This document shows positions 8,208 through 17,649 of a DNA stretch of 35,510 bases, piece after piece. The translations under genes were made by a program, and so were the position numbers. How positions within the stretch are numbered: position 1 is the first letter of the stretch; every line of letters starts with the position of its first letter. The stretch covers positions 1 through 35,510 of the forward strand of contig QJWJ01000091.1 in NCBI GenBank assembly GCA_003235365.1, written 5' to 3'. This DNA is from Deltaproteobacteria bacterium (GTDB lineage: Bacteria > Myxococcota_A > Polyangia > Polyangiales > Polyangiaceae). The notes beneath the pieces were generated by a model. That model worked only from the letters and a program-made list of their open reading frames with translations. It made no database searches and was not told the origin of the DNA.

Positions 8208-8786
8208 ATGCGTAAGATGAACAAGCGTGGTTTTACTCTGGTTGAGCTCATGATCGTGGTCGCCATCATCGGTGTGTTGGCTGCCCTGGCGATCTACGGC
8301 GTTCGCAAGTATGTGCTGAACGCGAAGACTGCAGAGGCTCGCACCGCCATCGGTCGTATCGCCAAGGATGCGGTCACCGCCTATGCCAAGCCGAAGATGG
8401 CAGGCGCCGTGTTGGAACTGACCAAGACCGTCGCTGGTGGTCAAGGCCTGTGTCTTTCGGCAGCCAACCAGGTTCCGCTCGCCGTACCCAAGTCGGAGAA
8501 GTACCAGTCTACGCCCTCCGAGTGGGGCGGCACCATCGACACGGGTTGGACCTGCTTGAACTACACGATGGATGAGCCGCAGTACTTCGCCTACAGCTAC
8601 AAGTCGGTCGCGACGATCGCTGAAGCGAACACCGAGGGCAAGGGTTTCACGGCTGTGGCTCGCGGCGACCTCGACGGTGACACCAAGACGTCGACGTTCA
8701 CCATCGAGGGCAAGATCCAGAAGGACGGCAACGAACTGGTGCTGACGGTCGCTCCGAACATCGCCGAGGACCAGCCCCAAGAGTAA
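8208..8786 (+). CDS. pilA: Type IV pilin, best candidate for the major subunit PilA
   Basis: A 192-residue prepilin with a short leader MRKMNKRG and the classical processing site G|FTLVELMIVVAIIGVLAALAI. Glu5 and the hydrophobic alpha-1 helix are intact. The globular domain has two cysteines (GQGLCLSAAN and GWTCLNYTM) that could form a disulfide. A conserved stretch PQYFAYSYKS is followed by GFTAVARGDLDGDTKTSTFTI. Of the four pilins it is closest to the PilA consensus and it alone is followed by two hairpins, which is why I call it the major pilin. The ATG at 8208 has AAAGAAAG upstream; an in-frame ATG at 8217 would also give a workable leader. The type IV pilus powers twitching or social motility and adhesion in myxobacteria. 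Confidence 0.88.
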   Translation: MRKMNKRGFTLVELMIVVAIIGVLAALAIYGVRKYVLNAKTAEARTAIGRIAKDAVTAYAKPKMAGAVLELTKTVAGGQGLCLSAANQVPLAVPKSEKYQSTPSEWGGTIDTGWTCLNYTMDEPQYFAYSYKSVATIAEANTEGKGFTAVARGDLDGDTKTSTFTIEGKIQKDGNELVLTVAPNIAEDQPQE

Positions 8787-8801
8787 TCGGAGTCCGTTTC
8801 A

Positions 8802-8827
8802 CGAGTCGCTCGGTTCGCGGCGACTCG
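8802..8827 (+). terminator. Hairpin just after pilA
   Basis: Arms CGAGTCGC (8802-8809) and GCGACTCG (8820-8827) are exact complements around a 10-base loop, 15 bases after the pilA stop. No T-run follows directly. It may protect the pilA mRNA 3' end or act together with the next hairpin. Confidence 0.5.
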
Positions 8828-8834
8828 GTGCCTC

Positions 8835-8864
8835 GAAACCCCTGGGTCTCCCCCCGGGGGTTTC
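8835..8864 (+). terminator. Probable intrinsic terminator after pilA
   Basis: Arms GAAACCCC (8835-8842) and GGGGTTTC (8857-8864) pair perfectly, with a further TGGG/CCCC pairing inside; TGCATTT follows. This is the strongest terminator-like element in the pilus locus and would separate high-level pilA transcription from the pilin-like gene downstream. Confidence 0.65.
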
Positions 8865-9028
8865 TGCATTTGGCGTTCGCCTCGGGGTGGGAACCGGCGC
8901 TCGATTGCTGCGTCCCTCGAGAGCCCTGGTTCCGTGGTGGCCGCGAGGCATTGCGCTTGCGGCCGATCGGTGGCCAACGAGCCCCAGGGCGCGTGCAATC
9001 CGGGGTGAGCGGCGCTACGTTCGGTCCC

Positions 9029-9514
9029 GTGAGAAGTTTGTCCCCCATGGAAACCGTCGCGTTGCTATCCGTAGCCGGCGCGGTCGCTGCGGTTTTTGTT
9101 CCTGCATTCGTGCGCAACCTCCATGCCTCACGACTCGTCGAGCCGCTCGAGGGACTACGAGCCATCGGGGCGAGCGCCACCGCCCTGGCCGTCGAGCGGG
9201 GTCCCACGCAGGCTTATCCGCCGAGTGTCGGCTTGACGCCGGAGGAGGTACCCGCCGGCGAAAGTGTCGAGGACCCGGCCGGCACCTGGGATCAGCCCAC
9301 CTGGAAGGAGCTCGGCTTCAAGTTCGAACGACCGCACTACTACGCCTTCGCCTTCGATAGTGAATCGTCGAAGTCGGGGTCGAGCTTCACGGCGCGCGCT
9401 CACGGAGACTTGGATGGAGATGGTTTGCTGAGTACGTTCAAGCTCAGCGGCGAATTCAAGATGGGTGACGAAGCCGTGCTATACCCTCTCGAAATGGATC
9501 GCGAGGTCGAGTAG
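9029..9514 (+). CDS. Pilin-like protein lacking the canonical glycine at the prepilin cleavage site
   Basis: About 161 residues from a GTG start. The N-terminus VRSLSPMETVALLSVAGAVAAVFVPAF aligns with the other three pilins as S|LSPMET in place of G|FTLVEL. The Glu5 equivalent and the following hydrophobic helix are kept, but Gly-1 is Ser and Phe1 is Leu. The C-terminal region is clearly homologous to PilA: PHYYAFAFDSES followed by FTARAHGDLDGDGLLSTFKLSGEF, against PilA PQYFAYSYKS and FTAVARGDLDGDTKTSTFTI. An ATG at 9047 is the alternative start and would remove the leader altogether. It lies downstream of the pilA terminator and 11 bases before the next gene, with which it is probably co-transcribed. 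It may be an unprocessed, membrane-retained pilin relative; this is inference. Confidence 0.75.
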   Translation: MRSLSPMETVALLSVAGAVAAVFVPAFVRNLHASRLVEPLEGLRAIGASATALAVERGPTQAYPPSVGLTPEEVPAGESVEDPAGTWDQPTWKELGFKFERPHYYAFAFDSESSKSGSSFTARAHGDLDGDGLLSTFKLSGEFKMGDEAVLYPLEMDREVE

Positions 9515-9525
9515 CGGAGCGACGG

Positions 9526-10527
9526 ATGGGGCGCAGGGCTAGTGGTTTGGTCATTGCAGCGACGCTCATTTGCTGCATCGGTGCCATTTCCGTCGTGCGC
9601 GCGGCGGTCGCAGAGCAGTACTCGAAGCTGCGTCTCGAGCACGACGTGTTCGCATTGCCCTCGTCCGAACAAGCGGCAGTGATGTCGCTGGGATACCGCG
9701 CAGCGATCGCTGACCTCGTCTACGCACACGTGCTCGTCTCCTATGGCTTGCATTTCGAAGAGAAGCGCAAGTTCGAGCACCTCAAGCAATACCTGCAACT
9801 GGTGATGTATTTCGATCCCCAGTTCGTGCAGCCGTACTTGTATGCCGACGCGTTGTTGACGCTGCAGCCCGTCCCGCCGAATCAGCAGGACTACGCGGAT
9901 GCGCGAGAGTTGCTACTTCAGGGCACGCGCGCCTTGCCCTACGAGCAACGGGTTTGGTTCGTGGCGGGTCAGTTCATTGGCTACGTGGCACCGCCGCACC
10001 TGCAGGATCGCGAAGAAAAAGAGCGTTGGAAACTGGAAGGAGCGCAGTTGCTCGCCAAGGCCTGTGAACTCGCCAGCGAAAGTCTGACGATTCCGAGACA
10101 CTGCATCGTCGCCGCGACGCGCCTCAACCAGGCCGGACAACGCGAAGCGCTCATTCAGATGTTGACCCGGACCTTGGCCGTCAACGACGACGAGCAGGTC
10201 AGAGAGCTGGCCTTGGGTGCGTTGCGCCAATGGGTGGGCGAGGCCGAGCGCGAACGGCACGTCGAACGGACGCAGTCGCTCACGCGTCTGTGGCACGACG
10301 ACCTGCCGTTCATCAGCAAGGACCGACTGTTGCTGCTCGGTCCGACTCCGACGACGGCCCTACAGTGCTTGGGCCGCGGCTCACCGGGCGATGAAGCCGA
10401 CAGCGCTGCCAGCGAAGACGACGAAACGTGCGCCGGCACGTGGCTGGCTTGGGCGCGCGCTTTCGACCGCCGTCAGCGAGCACGCATCACCGCGGCAGGT
10501 GACGACGGGTCGAGCGGGCGTCAGTGA
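9526..10527 (+). CDS. Membrane-anchored helical-repeat (TPR-like) protein of the pilus locus
   Basis: A 333-residue protein with an N-terminal signal anchor (residues about 6-27, VIAATLICCIGAISVVRAAVA) and a mostly helical remainder that should face the periplasm. The segments YLQLVMYFDPQFVQPYLYADALL, ARELLLQGTRALPYEQRVWFVAGQF and LIQMLTRTLAVNDDEQVRELAL have the spacing of degenerate TPR units. A conserved-looking N-terminal block, MSLGYRAAIADLVYAHVLVSYG, precedes them. The C-terminal 60 residues are low-complexity and charged. It starts 11 bases after the pilin-like gene, which suggests a joint role, for example as an assembly or retention factor for that protein. I do not recognise a named family. 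Confidence 0.75.
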   Translation: MGRRASGLVIAATLICCIGAISVVRAAVAEQYSKLRLEHDVFALPSSEQAAVMSLGYRAAIADLVYAHVLVSYGLHFEEKRKFEHLKQYLQLVMYFDPQFVQPYLYADALLTLQPVPPNQQDYADARELLLQGTRALPYEQRVWFVAGQFIGYVAPPHLQDREEKERWKLEGAQLLAKACELASESLTIPRHCIVAATRLNQAGQREALIQMLTRTLAVNDDEQVRELALGALRQWVGEAERERHVERTQSLTRLWHDDLPFISKDRLLLLGPTPTTALQCLGRGSPGDEADSAASEDDETCAGTWLAWARAFDRRQRARITAAGDDGSSGRQ

Positions 10528-10537
10528 CGTGCGTGAG

Positions 10538-10560
10538 CCGGGCGGCGTTTCGCCGCCGGG
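10538..10560. terminator. Bidirectional hairpin between convergent genes
   Basis: GGCGGCG and CGCCGCC pair around a TTT loop, with two more pairs beyond one mismatch. It lies between the stop of the TPR-like gene (10527) and the stop of the PEGA gene (10570), so it could end both transcripts. Confidence 0.6.
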
Positions 10561-10569
10561 TAACTTGCA

Positions 10570-12663
10570 TCACTTGAAACGGTGAACCACCGTCGATGTC
10601 TGGCCGGCCGTGGCTCTGACGCTCTTCGTTGCGCGGTCATCGTCGTGGATGAATACGACCGTGTGCGGTCCCGCCGACACGCTGACACCGCGTTTCGGGG
10701 TCATGCCGATGGGGCGCCCATCGAGTAGGATCCGCGACGCGGGAATGGAGTTGATGTTGAGTGTCGCTTGCCCACCGGCGGCGGACGGGGGGGGAGAGGG
10801 GCGTCCCGCCGAGGGCGGCGAGGCGTGACTGGGCGGCTCGGGGGCAGCTGCTTGCCGCAGCTCGATTTCGAAAGTCTTCTCCGCCTGACCCTTTTCGAAT
10901 ACCAAGTCCTTGCGGAAGGTCTCGTAGCCGCTGCGCGAGGCCACCAGGCGGTGCGGCTTGCTGGTGTCGATGTGCAGGTTCATCGGCAGCGATGGCAGGA
11001 CGCGGCGGTCGCCGTCGGCCTCGAGCACGATTCGCGCCCCGTCCGCTCCGGTGCCTGCCTTGATGATTGCCAAGCCTTTGACCACTTCCAACGGTGGCAC
11101 CTCGATGCTCTGCATTTCGTTGGCAGCGACGGTGACCGAGCGTTCCCAGGTGGCGAACTGGTCTCCAGCGACTTTGAGCGTGTGCTTGCCCGGGCTGAGC
11201 TCTTTCAGCTCCGCGGGCAGGGGGCCCTTGTCCTGGCCGTCCACGTACAGCTTCAGCCCAGCGCCGGTGCCGGAGACACGGACGCCGGTGCCGCCCGCTT
11301 TGGCCAGGCGAATGTTCTGGACCGCGTCCTGCCCGCTGGTGATCAACACCGCCGACTCCGCCGTTTGCGCATAGCCCGCGGCGCGGGCTTGGACCATGTG
11401 GGTCCCGGCTTGGAGTTCTTGTAGCGTGCACGGCGACGCCGTGCAGGCCACCTTGCCATCGACTACGACTTCGACCCCACTGATCGGCTCGCTGCCGGGG
11501 CCCGCGACGGTCACGACGAGCCCGCCGGTGCTGGGACGCAGGATGAAGAACAGAGCGATACCCAAAACCAGGGCTGCGATCGCGCCCAGCATCAACGGAG
11601 TGCGATTCGTGCCGACCGGGGGAACGGAACCCGGTGCGGCCGACGAGTAGTGCGGCGCTGGCGCGGGCATCGATACCACCGGCGGCGATGGGATCGGCGC
11701 CGACGGCCGTGACATCGGCGGTGGGGGGACGTCCGGCAAGGTGCCGACCGGCACACTGCCGACTTGGGAAGTTCCCATCAGCATGTGGGCGGCGTCGAAC
11801 CCCGACTCGCGGTTGAAGACCGACGTCTTGTCGTCGTCATCGTCCCACTCACCTGCGGACGGTGGCGCGGGGGCGGCAGATGGCGTCGGCGGTGGTGGCG
11901 GTGGCCCCGATGAACGAAACACACTGGGAGGCGGAGGCAGCGGGCGGCTGGCGGTGGCCGCGCCCGGCGGAGGAACGGCGACGGGTGAACTGCCCATCGC
12001 GATCAGCGGCGTCGGCGGGTCTTCGGTGACGGCTTCCGGCGACGAGTCGAGTGTGGAGAACACTTGGGTTGCGTCGTCGTCGGCGTAGAGATCTTCGTTG
12101 ACCGGCTCGGCCTGTTCGCTGCTCGCCGCGACGGGGAGGGCATCCGTCAACACGTCTGCTTCGGTGATCTCGTGAGCGTCCGTGACCTCTCCGCCAGCGA
12201 TTTCGTTGGCAGTGGTGACCTCGTTTGCGGCGGTGACTTCGCCGGCTAGCTCGCCGGTGTCCGCGGCAGCGAGCGACTGATTGGGACCGGTGACATCCTC
12301 CGCGCTTGGCGGTTCGCCGGGGCCCGTGATCTCCTCTGCCTCCGTGAGCTCTTGGGCGTCAGCGGCGACGGGCGACGAATCCTCTTCGAGCGCGTCGACC
12401 TCTTCGATTTCCTCTGCCTCTGCTGCCGCTGCCAGGATCGAATCGTCGATCGTCGGCTGGCTCACCCGACTCGGGGGTGGGGGGGGTGGCACGCTCGTGC
12501 GCAACGAGGGCGGGGGGGGTGGCGGCATGCTGGCGCGGTCGGACGACCCGAGCGCCGGATTCTGCGGAGCGGCCATCCCTACGAGGGTCTTCTTCCGCGC
12601 TGGAGCGGGCGCCTTGCTCAAGTTGTCGAATACGTCCAGATCGGACCCGCCATTGTCACTCAT
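10570..12663 (-). CDS. PEGA-domain membrane protein with proline-rich, acidic N-terminal half
   Basis: A 697-residue protein in three parts. Residues 1-350 are predicted cytoplasmic and disordered: a KKTLVGM motif near residue 30, two polyproline blocks, an acidic Glu/Thr/Ala segment (about 105-175) of repeated EVT/EIT units, then more Pro/Ser. One transmembrane helix follows at about 355-377 (LMLGAIAALVLGIALFFIL). The C-terminal 320 residues outside the membrane contain several PEGA-type beta domains: GVEVVVDGKVACTASPCTL, LKLYVDGQDKGPLPAELKEL, and the last one SRILLDGRPIGMTPKRGV. PEGA domains are beta-rich modules thought to bind surface-layer or cell-wall partners. The ATG at 12663 is preferred over GTG at 12681 because GGAG lies upstream of it. 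The intracellular half could be a docking platform for signalling proteins; its partner is unknown. Confidence 0.82.
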   Translation of the reverse strand: MSDNGGSDLDVFDNLSKAPAPARKKTLVGMAAPQNPALGSSDRASMPPPPPPSLRTSVPPPPPPSRVSQPTIDDSILAAAAEAEEIEEVDALEEDSSPVAADAQELTEAEEITGPGEPPSAEDVTGPNQSLAAADTGELAGEVTAANEVTTANEIAGGEVTDAHEITEADVLTDALPVAASSEQAEPVNEDLYADDDATQVFSTLDSSPEAVTEDPPTPLIAMGSSPVAVPPPGAATASRPLPPPPSVFRSSGPPPPPPTPSAAPAPPSAGEWDDDDDKTSVFNRESGFDAAHMLMGTSQVGSVPVGTLPDVPPPPMSRPSAPIPSPPVVSMPAPAPHYSSAAPGSVPPVGTNRTPLMLGAIAALVLGIALFFILRPSTGGLVVTVAGPGSEPISGVEVVVDGKVACTASPCTLQELQAGTHMVQARAAGYAQTAESAVLITSGQDAVQNIRLAKAGGTGVRVSGTGAGLKLYVDGQDKGPLPAELKELSPGKHTLKVAGDQFATWERSVTVAANEMQSIEVPPLEVVKGLAIIKAGTGADGARIVLEADGDRRVLPSLPMNLHIDTSKPHRLVASRSGYETFRKDLVFEKGQAEKTFEIELRQAAAPEPPSHASPPSAGRPSPPPSAAGGQATLNINSIPASRILLDGRPIGMTPKRGVSVSAGPHTVVFIHDDDRATKSVRATAGQTSTVVHRFK

Positions 12664-12805
12664 TGCGGCTTCTTTCTCCACGTGGCTCCGCTTGTTTACA
12701 ATCCATGGGGTACGTTGCGCGAGCTTTGAACGGGGCGCCTATGCGATAAATTAGCCCCGACGTCACCGGTTTTCGGGGTGGTGTTCAGCTGAATGCCCGA
12801 AGCTC

Positions 12806-12821
12806 CCCGTTTCGGAACGGG
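12806..12821. terminator. Hairpin in the gap between the glycosidase and PEGA genes
   Basis: CCCGTT and AACGGG pair around the tetraloop TCGG. It lies in the 214-bp gap downstream of the glycosidase-like gene and upstream of the PEGA gene, both on the minus strand. No T-run follows, so terminator activity is only plausible. Confidence 0.35.
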
Positions 12822-12877
12822 CGGGGACGAATCGGCCGGCTGGGATCGCGCGAGGCTTCAGAGGGTTTTCTGGGCGT

Positions 12878-15475
12878 CTACTTTTGGAGCGGACGCCACT
12901 CTTCCCTTTTCACGACAGGTGTATCCTTGAAAACATCTTGAAACCCGCTGCGCTCGACCCGAACGACGTGCAAGGCGCCAGCACTCGGAACCTGCTGAGG
13001 GTGAAGGCTGAGGTCCCGATTGCCCAACACCACTCCTGCAGGGGCCCGAAGGTACACTAGTCGCGACGCTCCCGCCAGTTGCAATGCGCTGCGCAGCAGC
13101 TCTGCACCCGCGTCGGTTCGCGACTGCCCTGTCAGTGTCGCTATCTCGGCATACAGCACCATACCGCGAGCATCGACCGCTGCGGCCGCGCGCGCATCGG
13201 CACTCGGCGAGGCGGTCCCCCCCAGCAGCGCGACAGCCGCTTCGCTCGGCGGCTGCTGCGAAACCACCGCTCGCCCAGCGTCCCACCACACCGCAAGCTC
13301 GTGCTGAGCCGCCGGTTGCGCCCAGCTGGCGACGAGGTGGTCGTCGGGTTCGGTACGCGGTGCGAGGCGATAAGGGTCGAGTTGCAGAAGGTGAACTTTG
13401 CTTCCCGGTTGAGTGGGATCGGGTCGGATCGACGTCCTCGCCTGGACTGGAGGACTACCGAATTGAGGCAGTTCCGCCGTTTCCCAAACGCCATCTCGCG
13501 GCGATTGAGAAACACTGCGGAGGTTGGGGCTCGGCAGCGAGCGCCGCAACGTGAGGTAGAAGAAATCTCTCGCCTCGCGTCCGATGTAGCGGGGGAAGTT
13601 CATCAGCTGCATCCCGCGAAAGAGCCGGCGGCCGCGAAATGCGAACCCGGGCGCGTCGCGCAGTGGCCCTTCTGCTTGCCACATGCCCTGCAGCGGCAGC
13701 CCCAACGGGGGGAGCTTGGACTCTTCGTCGGCGATGTAGAACTCCAAACCAGTATGCCCCTGGTTCATGTCCAGATGCATCCCGTACTCGCAGTTGGCGG
13801 CCAGCATTGCCCTGCCGAGATGCTGGGCGTCCGTCTTCGTGCCGTAGAAGTACGCGATGAACCCCTGCTTGGTGTGGCACAGGCCGGAGCGAACGGTCTG
13901 CGTGTCGTCCTGCCACCCTTGGGGGACGCCACCCCACCACAGTCGTCCGTAAGGGTTCAGCTCGCCTCCGCCGACGAGCGGCGTCAGGTTCTGGCGATAC
14001 CCGACCATGTCGGGAGGTGCATGGCCGTCGACGGGCCAGGTGCCGAACGCTGTCTCGCCGTTGGACATCCGCGCGACGGTCGCAGCATAGGGCTTCGGCG
14101 GGACGTACTCGGTGCCGTCGACCATCATGCCGAAGTCGCCGTGAGTGCCTTGAAAGCCACCGTTGAACGCGGCGACGAGCCGTCCCAGGATCTCCGGGTC
14201 GCGAGGGATTTGGCCGGGGCCCGTTTGTCCCGTAGCGCTCTTGGGTTCTTCGGTGCCGCTCATCAGGTTCAACTCGATGCGCGACGGGTCCCACAACACG
14301 ACCAAGATCCGCGAGAACTTGCGCTCTGCGTCGGTTCGGATGAACGTCGTGAGGAAGTTCGCGTTGGGCTCGGGTGACGAGCGGACGAACGGATCCCCTT
14401 GCAAGCTTTGCCACACACCTTCGTGTTCCCAGGGCGGGTCGAGCTCGGGAGTGATGTTTTGCGGAGGCCAATCGTTGCGAGTCTCGAAGGGCCGGGCGGT
14501 GCCGGCGCTCGGTGTCACCGGCGTCACCGGCAGATCCACACGGGTCGTGAACTCGTCGGAATCCGAGTCGTCGCGTTGCAGGTTCAGGTTGAGTTCGAGC
14601 CAATCTTTGGCGTGGTAGGCAACCGCCTTGACCCACTGCATCCGGTCGTCACCGAACCAGCTGATCGCCCGAACGCGGTCGACCGCCCAAGTGACCCAGT
14701 TGCCCGGCGGAGGCAGTTCGTGGCTCTGCTCGACGAGCAAGCTCGTCCCCACGGAGGTCGGCGCGCGCCGGGGAACGACGATCGGAGCACCGTCGCTGCG
14801 GATCGACAGCTCGGTCTCGCTCGTCGTCAGCTTCAACGTTCGCGGCGCTGGGTCGAGCTTGAAGGTGCGCTGCGTCAGTCCGTCGAGCTGTCCGTAGCGT
14901 TGCAGCCAAGCTAGCCGCCAGCGCCACTGCTCGGCGTGAGTGAAGTGTCGGAGCGATGGGGACGCGTCGAGGTCCGCCGTTTGCACCAGGTAGCTGCGTT
15001 GCGCGTCGCCGATGCTCCACGCGGCCCAGCTGCCCGCGGCGCTCAACGAAGCCTCATCGGCGGCGCGCGTCTCGGTGGCGTTGAACACGTCGTTGGTGCC
15101 GAGCAACCGCCCCTCGGGGGTCAGCTGCGCGTGCACGAGGAACACGTCGTTGAGTGCGTTCGGGTGCTGAGCGAGGACCCAGGCGCGGCGTTTTCCTGGC
15201 GTCCAACCCTCAGCCGGCGGATCGATCCAGAACACGTCCGACGGCGAGGCGCTCAGATTGAAGTCACGCGCCAGCGACTGCACCAGGGCCAGCTTGGGGT
15301 CACCCGCGTTGGGAGCAACCGTTCCGATGGCATGCAGGCCCGCGCTCGCGAGAAGCAGTGCCGGCAGTGGTCGCAGAAGACCGAATGCCCTCGGCAGGGC
15401 GCCGCTGGGTAGCCCGCGGAGGGCGGGCGGCTCGGCGGTGCTGGGGAGGCGATCGCTCAATGGGCAGGCTGTCAC
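12878..15475 (-). CDS. Exported protein with a phosphodiester-glycosidase-like domain (NAGPA/DUF2233 type)
   Basis: An 865-residue protein with a hydrophobic N-terminal segment (about 33-55, LLRPLPALLLASAGLHAIGTV) suggesting export or anchoring. The first 370 residues are not recognised. Residues about 400-640 match the phosphodiester glycosidase family pattern: VAAFNGGFQGTHGDFGMMVDG, then RMSNGETAFGTWPVDG, LCHTKQGFIAYFYG, and the histidine/aspartate stretch YGMHLDMNQGHTGLEFY. Family members remove N-acetylglucosamine from phosphodiester-linked glycans, or act on exopolysaccharide or wall polymers; the substrate here is unknown. The C-terminal 200 residues form a second beta-rich region. The gene is divergent from the small lipoprotein at 15677 and upstream of the PEGA gene, so it probably has its own promoter in 15476-15676. 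The start at 15475 is the first in frame and is moderately certain. Confidence 0.75.
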   Translation of the reverse strand: MTACPLSDRLPSTAEPPALRGLPSGALPRAFGLLRPLPALLLASAGLHAIGTVAPNAGDPKLALVQSLARDFNLSASPSDVFWIDPPAEGWTPGKRRAWVLAQHPNALNDVFLVHAQLTPEGRLLGTNDVFNATETRAADEASLSAAGSWAAWSIGDAQRSYLVQTADLDASPSLRHFTHAEQWRWRLAWLQRYGQLDGLTQRTFKLDPAPRTLKLTTSETELSIRSDGAPIVVPRRAPTSVGTSLLVEQSHELPPPGNWVTWAVDRVRAISWFGDDRMQWVKAVAYHAKDWLELNLNLQRDDSDSDEFTTRVDLPVTPVTPSAGTARPFETRNDWPPQNITPELDPPWEHEGVWQSLQGDPFVRSSPEPNANFLTTFIRTDAERKFSRILVVLWDPSRIELNLMSGTEEPKSATGQTGPGQIPRDPEILGRLVAAFNGGFQGTHGDFGMMVDGTEYVPPKPYAATVARMSNGETAFGTWPVDGHAPPDMVGYRQNLTPLVGGGELNPYGRLWWGGVPQGWQDDTQTVRSGLCHTKQGFIAYFYGTKTDAQHLGRAMLAANCEYGMHLDMNQGHTGLEFYIADEESKLPPLGLPLQGMWQAEGPLRDAPGFAFRGRRLFRGMQLMNFPRYIGREARDFFYLTLRRSLPSPNLRSVSQSPRDGVWETAELPQFGSPPVQARTSIRPDPTQPGSKVHLLQLDPYRLAPRTEPDDHLVASWAQPAAQHELAVWWDAGRAVVSQQPPSEAAVALLGGTASPSADARAAAAVDARGMVLYAEIATLTGQSRTDAGAELLRSALQLAGASRLVYLRAPAGVVLGNRDLSLHPQQVPSAGALHVVRVERSGFQDVFKDTPVVKREEWRPLQK

Positions 15476-15645
15476 GGTCGTTCGAGGGATGGCCTCTCAT
15501 AGCGAGTCGTACCGGGTCGGCCAAGAAGGGCCCGCGGCTGGCGGACCGGTGAGGGATGGGGTGTGGGGTGCAAACTCGGTTGCAACACTGCCAACCCCGT
15601 TGCAGGGTGGATGCCTCCCGGGCGTAATTCGACGTCTTTTGCTGT

Positions 15646-15662
15646 CGGCATTCAATTTGCTT
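15646..15662 (+). promoter_or_regulatory. Sigma-54-like element just before the small lipoprotein gene
   Basis: CGGCATTCAATTTGCT has GG and GC separated by exactly ten bases and a good TTGCT box. The transcription start would fall near 15673, only about four bases before the ATG at 15677. This would give a nearly leaderless message, so the site may be chance. Confidence 0.25.
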
Positions 15663-15676
15663 TCAAGAAGCACGCC

Positions 15677-16123
15677 ATGAGTTTGTCCTCTCGCCGAGCC
15701 TTCTGTGTCTTGGTCTGTGGTTTGACGGCCGCTGGCCTCGGCGGGTGCAACACGCCGACGCTGCCGCCGCTTCCGCCACCCGACGCGCCTCAGAACATCG
15801 AGCATCTGGGCAACGGCGAAGTGATGCTCCAGGGGGTCCTGCCAACTCAAGAGGCGAAGCTCTTCGTCTTGAACACCAATTCTGGTGAAATCGCAGGGAT
15901 TTTTACCCACGACGCGCGCTACGCCGTGGCCATCCGCGCACGAGAGGGCGACTTCATGCACCTGTGGTACTCCACCGAGGGGTTGGACAGCCCGCTCGCC
16001 CGGTTCGAGATCCCACCGGCTCCCGAGGCCGAGCAGGCTCCCGACGATTCACCGCAGGAGCCCAGCGAGGAGCAGCCCGTCGGGGCGGCGGATTCGGATG
16101 CCGGCCTCTGTCCCTGCCGGTGA
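15677..16123 (+). CDS. Small predicted lipoprotein of unknown function
   Basis: A 148-residue protein starting MSLSSRRAFCVLVCGLTAAG and ending its signal peptide at the lipobox LGGC (Cys22). A short proline-rich stretch follows (TLPPLPPPDAP), then a compact beta-rich domain of about 80 residues (GNGEVMLQGVLPTQEAKLFVLN, GEIAGIFTHDARYAVAIRAREGD) and an acidic Pro/Glu tail ending in CPC. The domain has the look of a small immunoglobulin- or carboxypeptidase-regulatory-like fold, but I cannot assign a family. The ATG at 15677 is chosen because it starts a proper signal peptide and has AAGAAG before it; the open frame extends upstream without protein character. It converges on rimO. Confidence 0.75.
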   Translation: MSLSSRRAFCVLVCGLTAAGLGGCNTPTLPPLPPPDAPQNIEHLGNGEVMLQGVLPTQEAKLFVLNTNSGEIAGIFTHDARYAVAIRAREGDFMHLWYSTEGLDSPLARFEIPPAPEAEQAPDDSPQEPSEEQPVGAADSDAGLCPCR

Positions 16124-16195
16124 CGCGCGCGTCGCTCCTGCGACGAGTGATCGGCCGGAGCGTTGCGCCGACGGACGATCCTCTGGCTGGGCTCG

Positions 16196-17623
<1,428 letters not shown>

Positions 17624-17649
17624 CGATGTAGGTCTTTTCCGAAGGTCTA

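Noticed and set aside
8067..8208. Sigma-54 promoter for pilA
   Set aside because: No GG-N10-GC site with an acceptable TTGC box was found by eye in this gap; the nearest candidates have wrong spacing or no TTGC.
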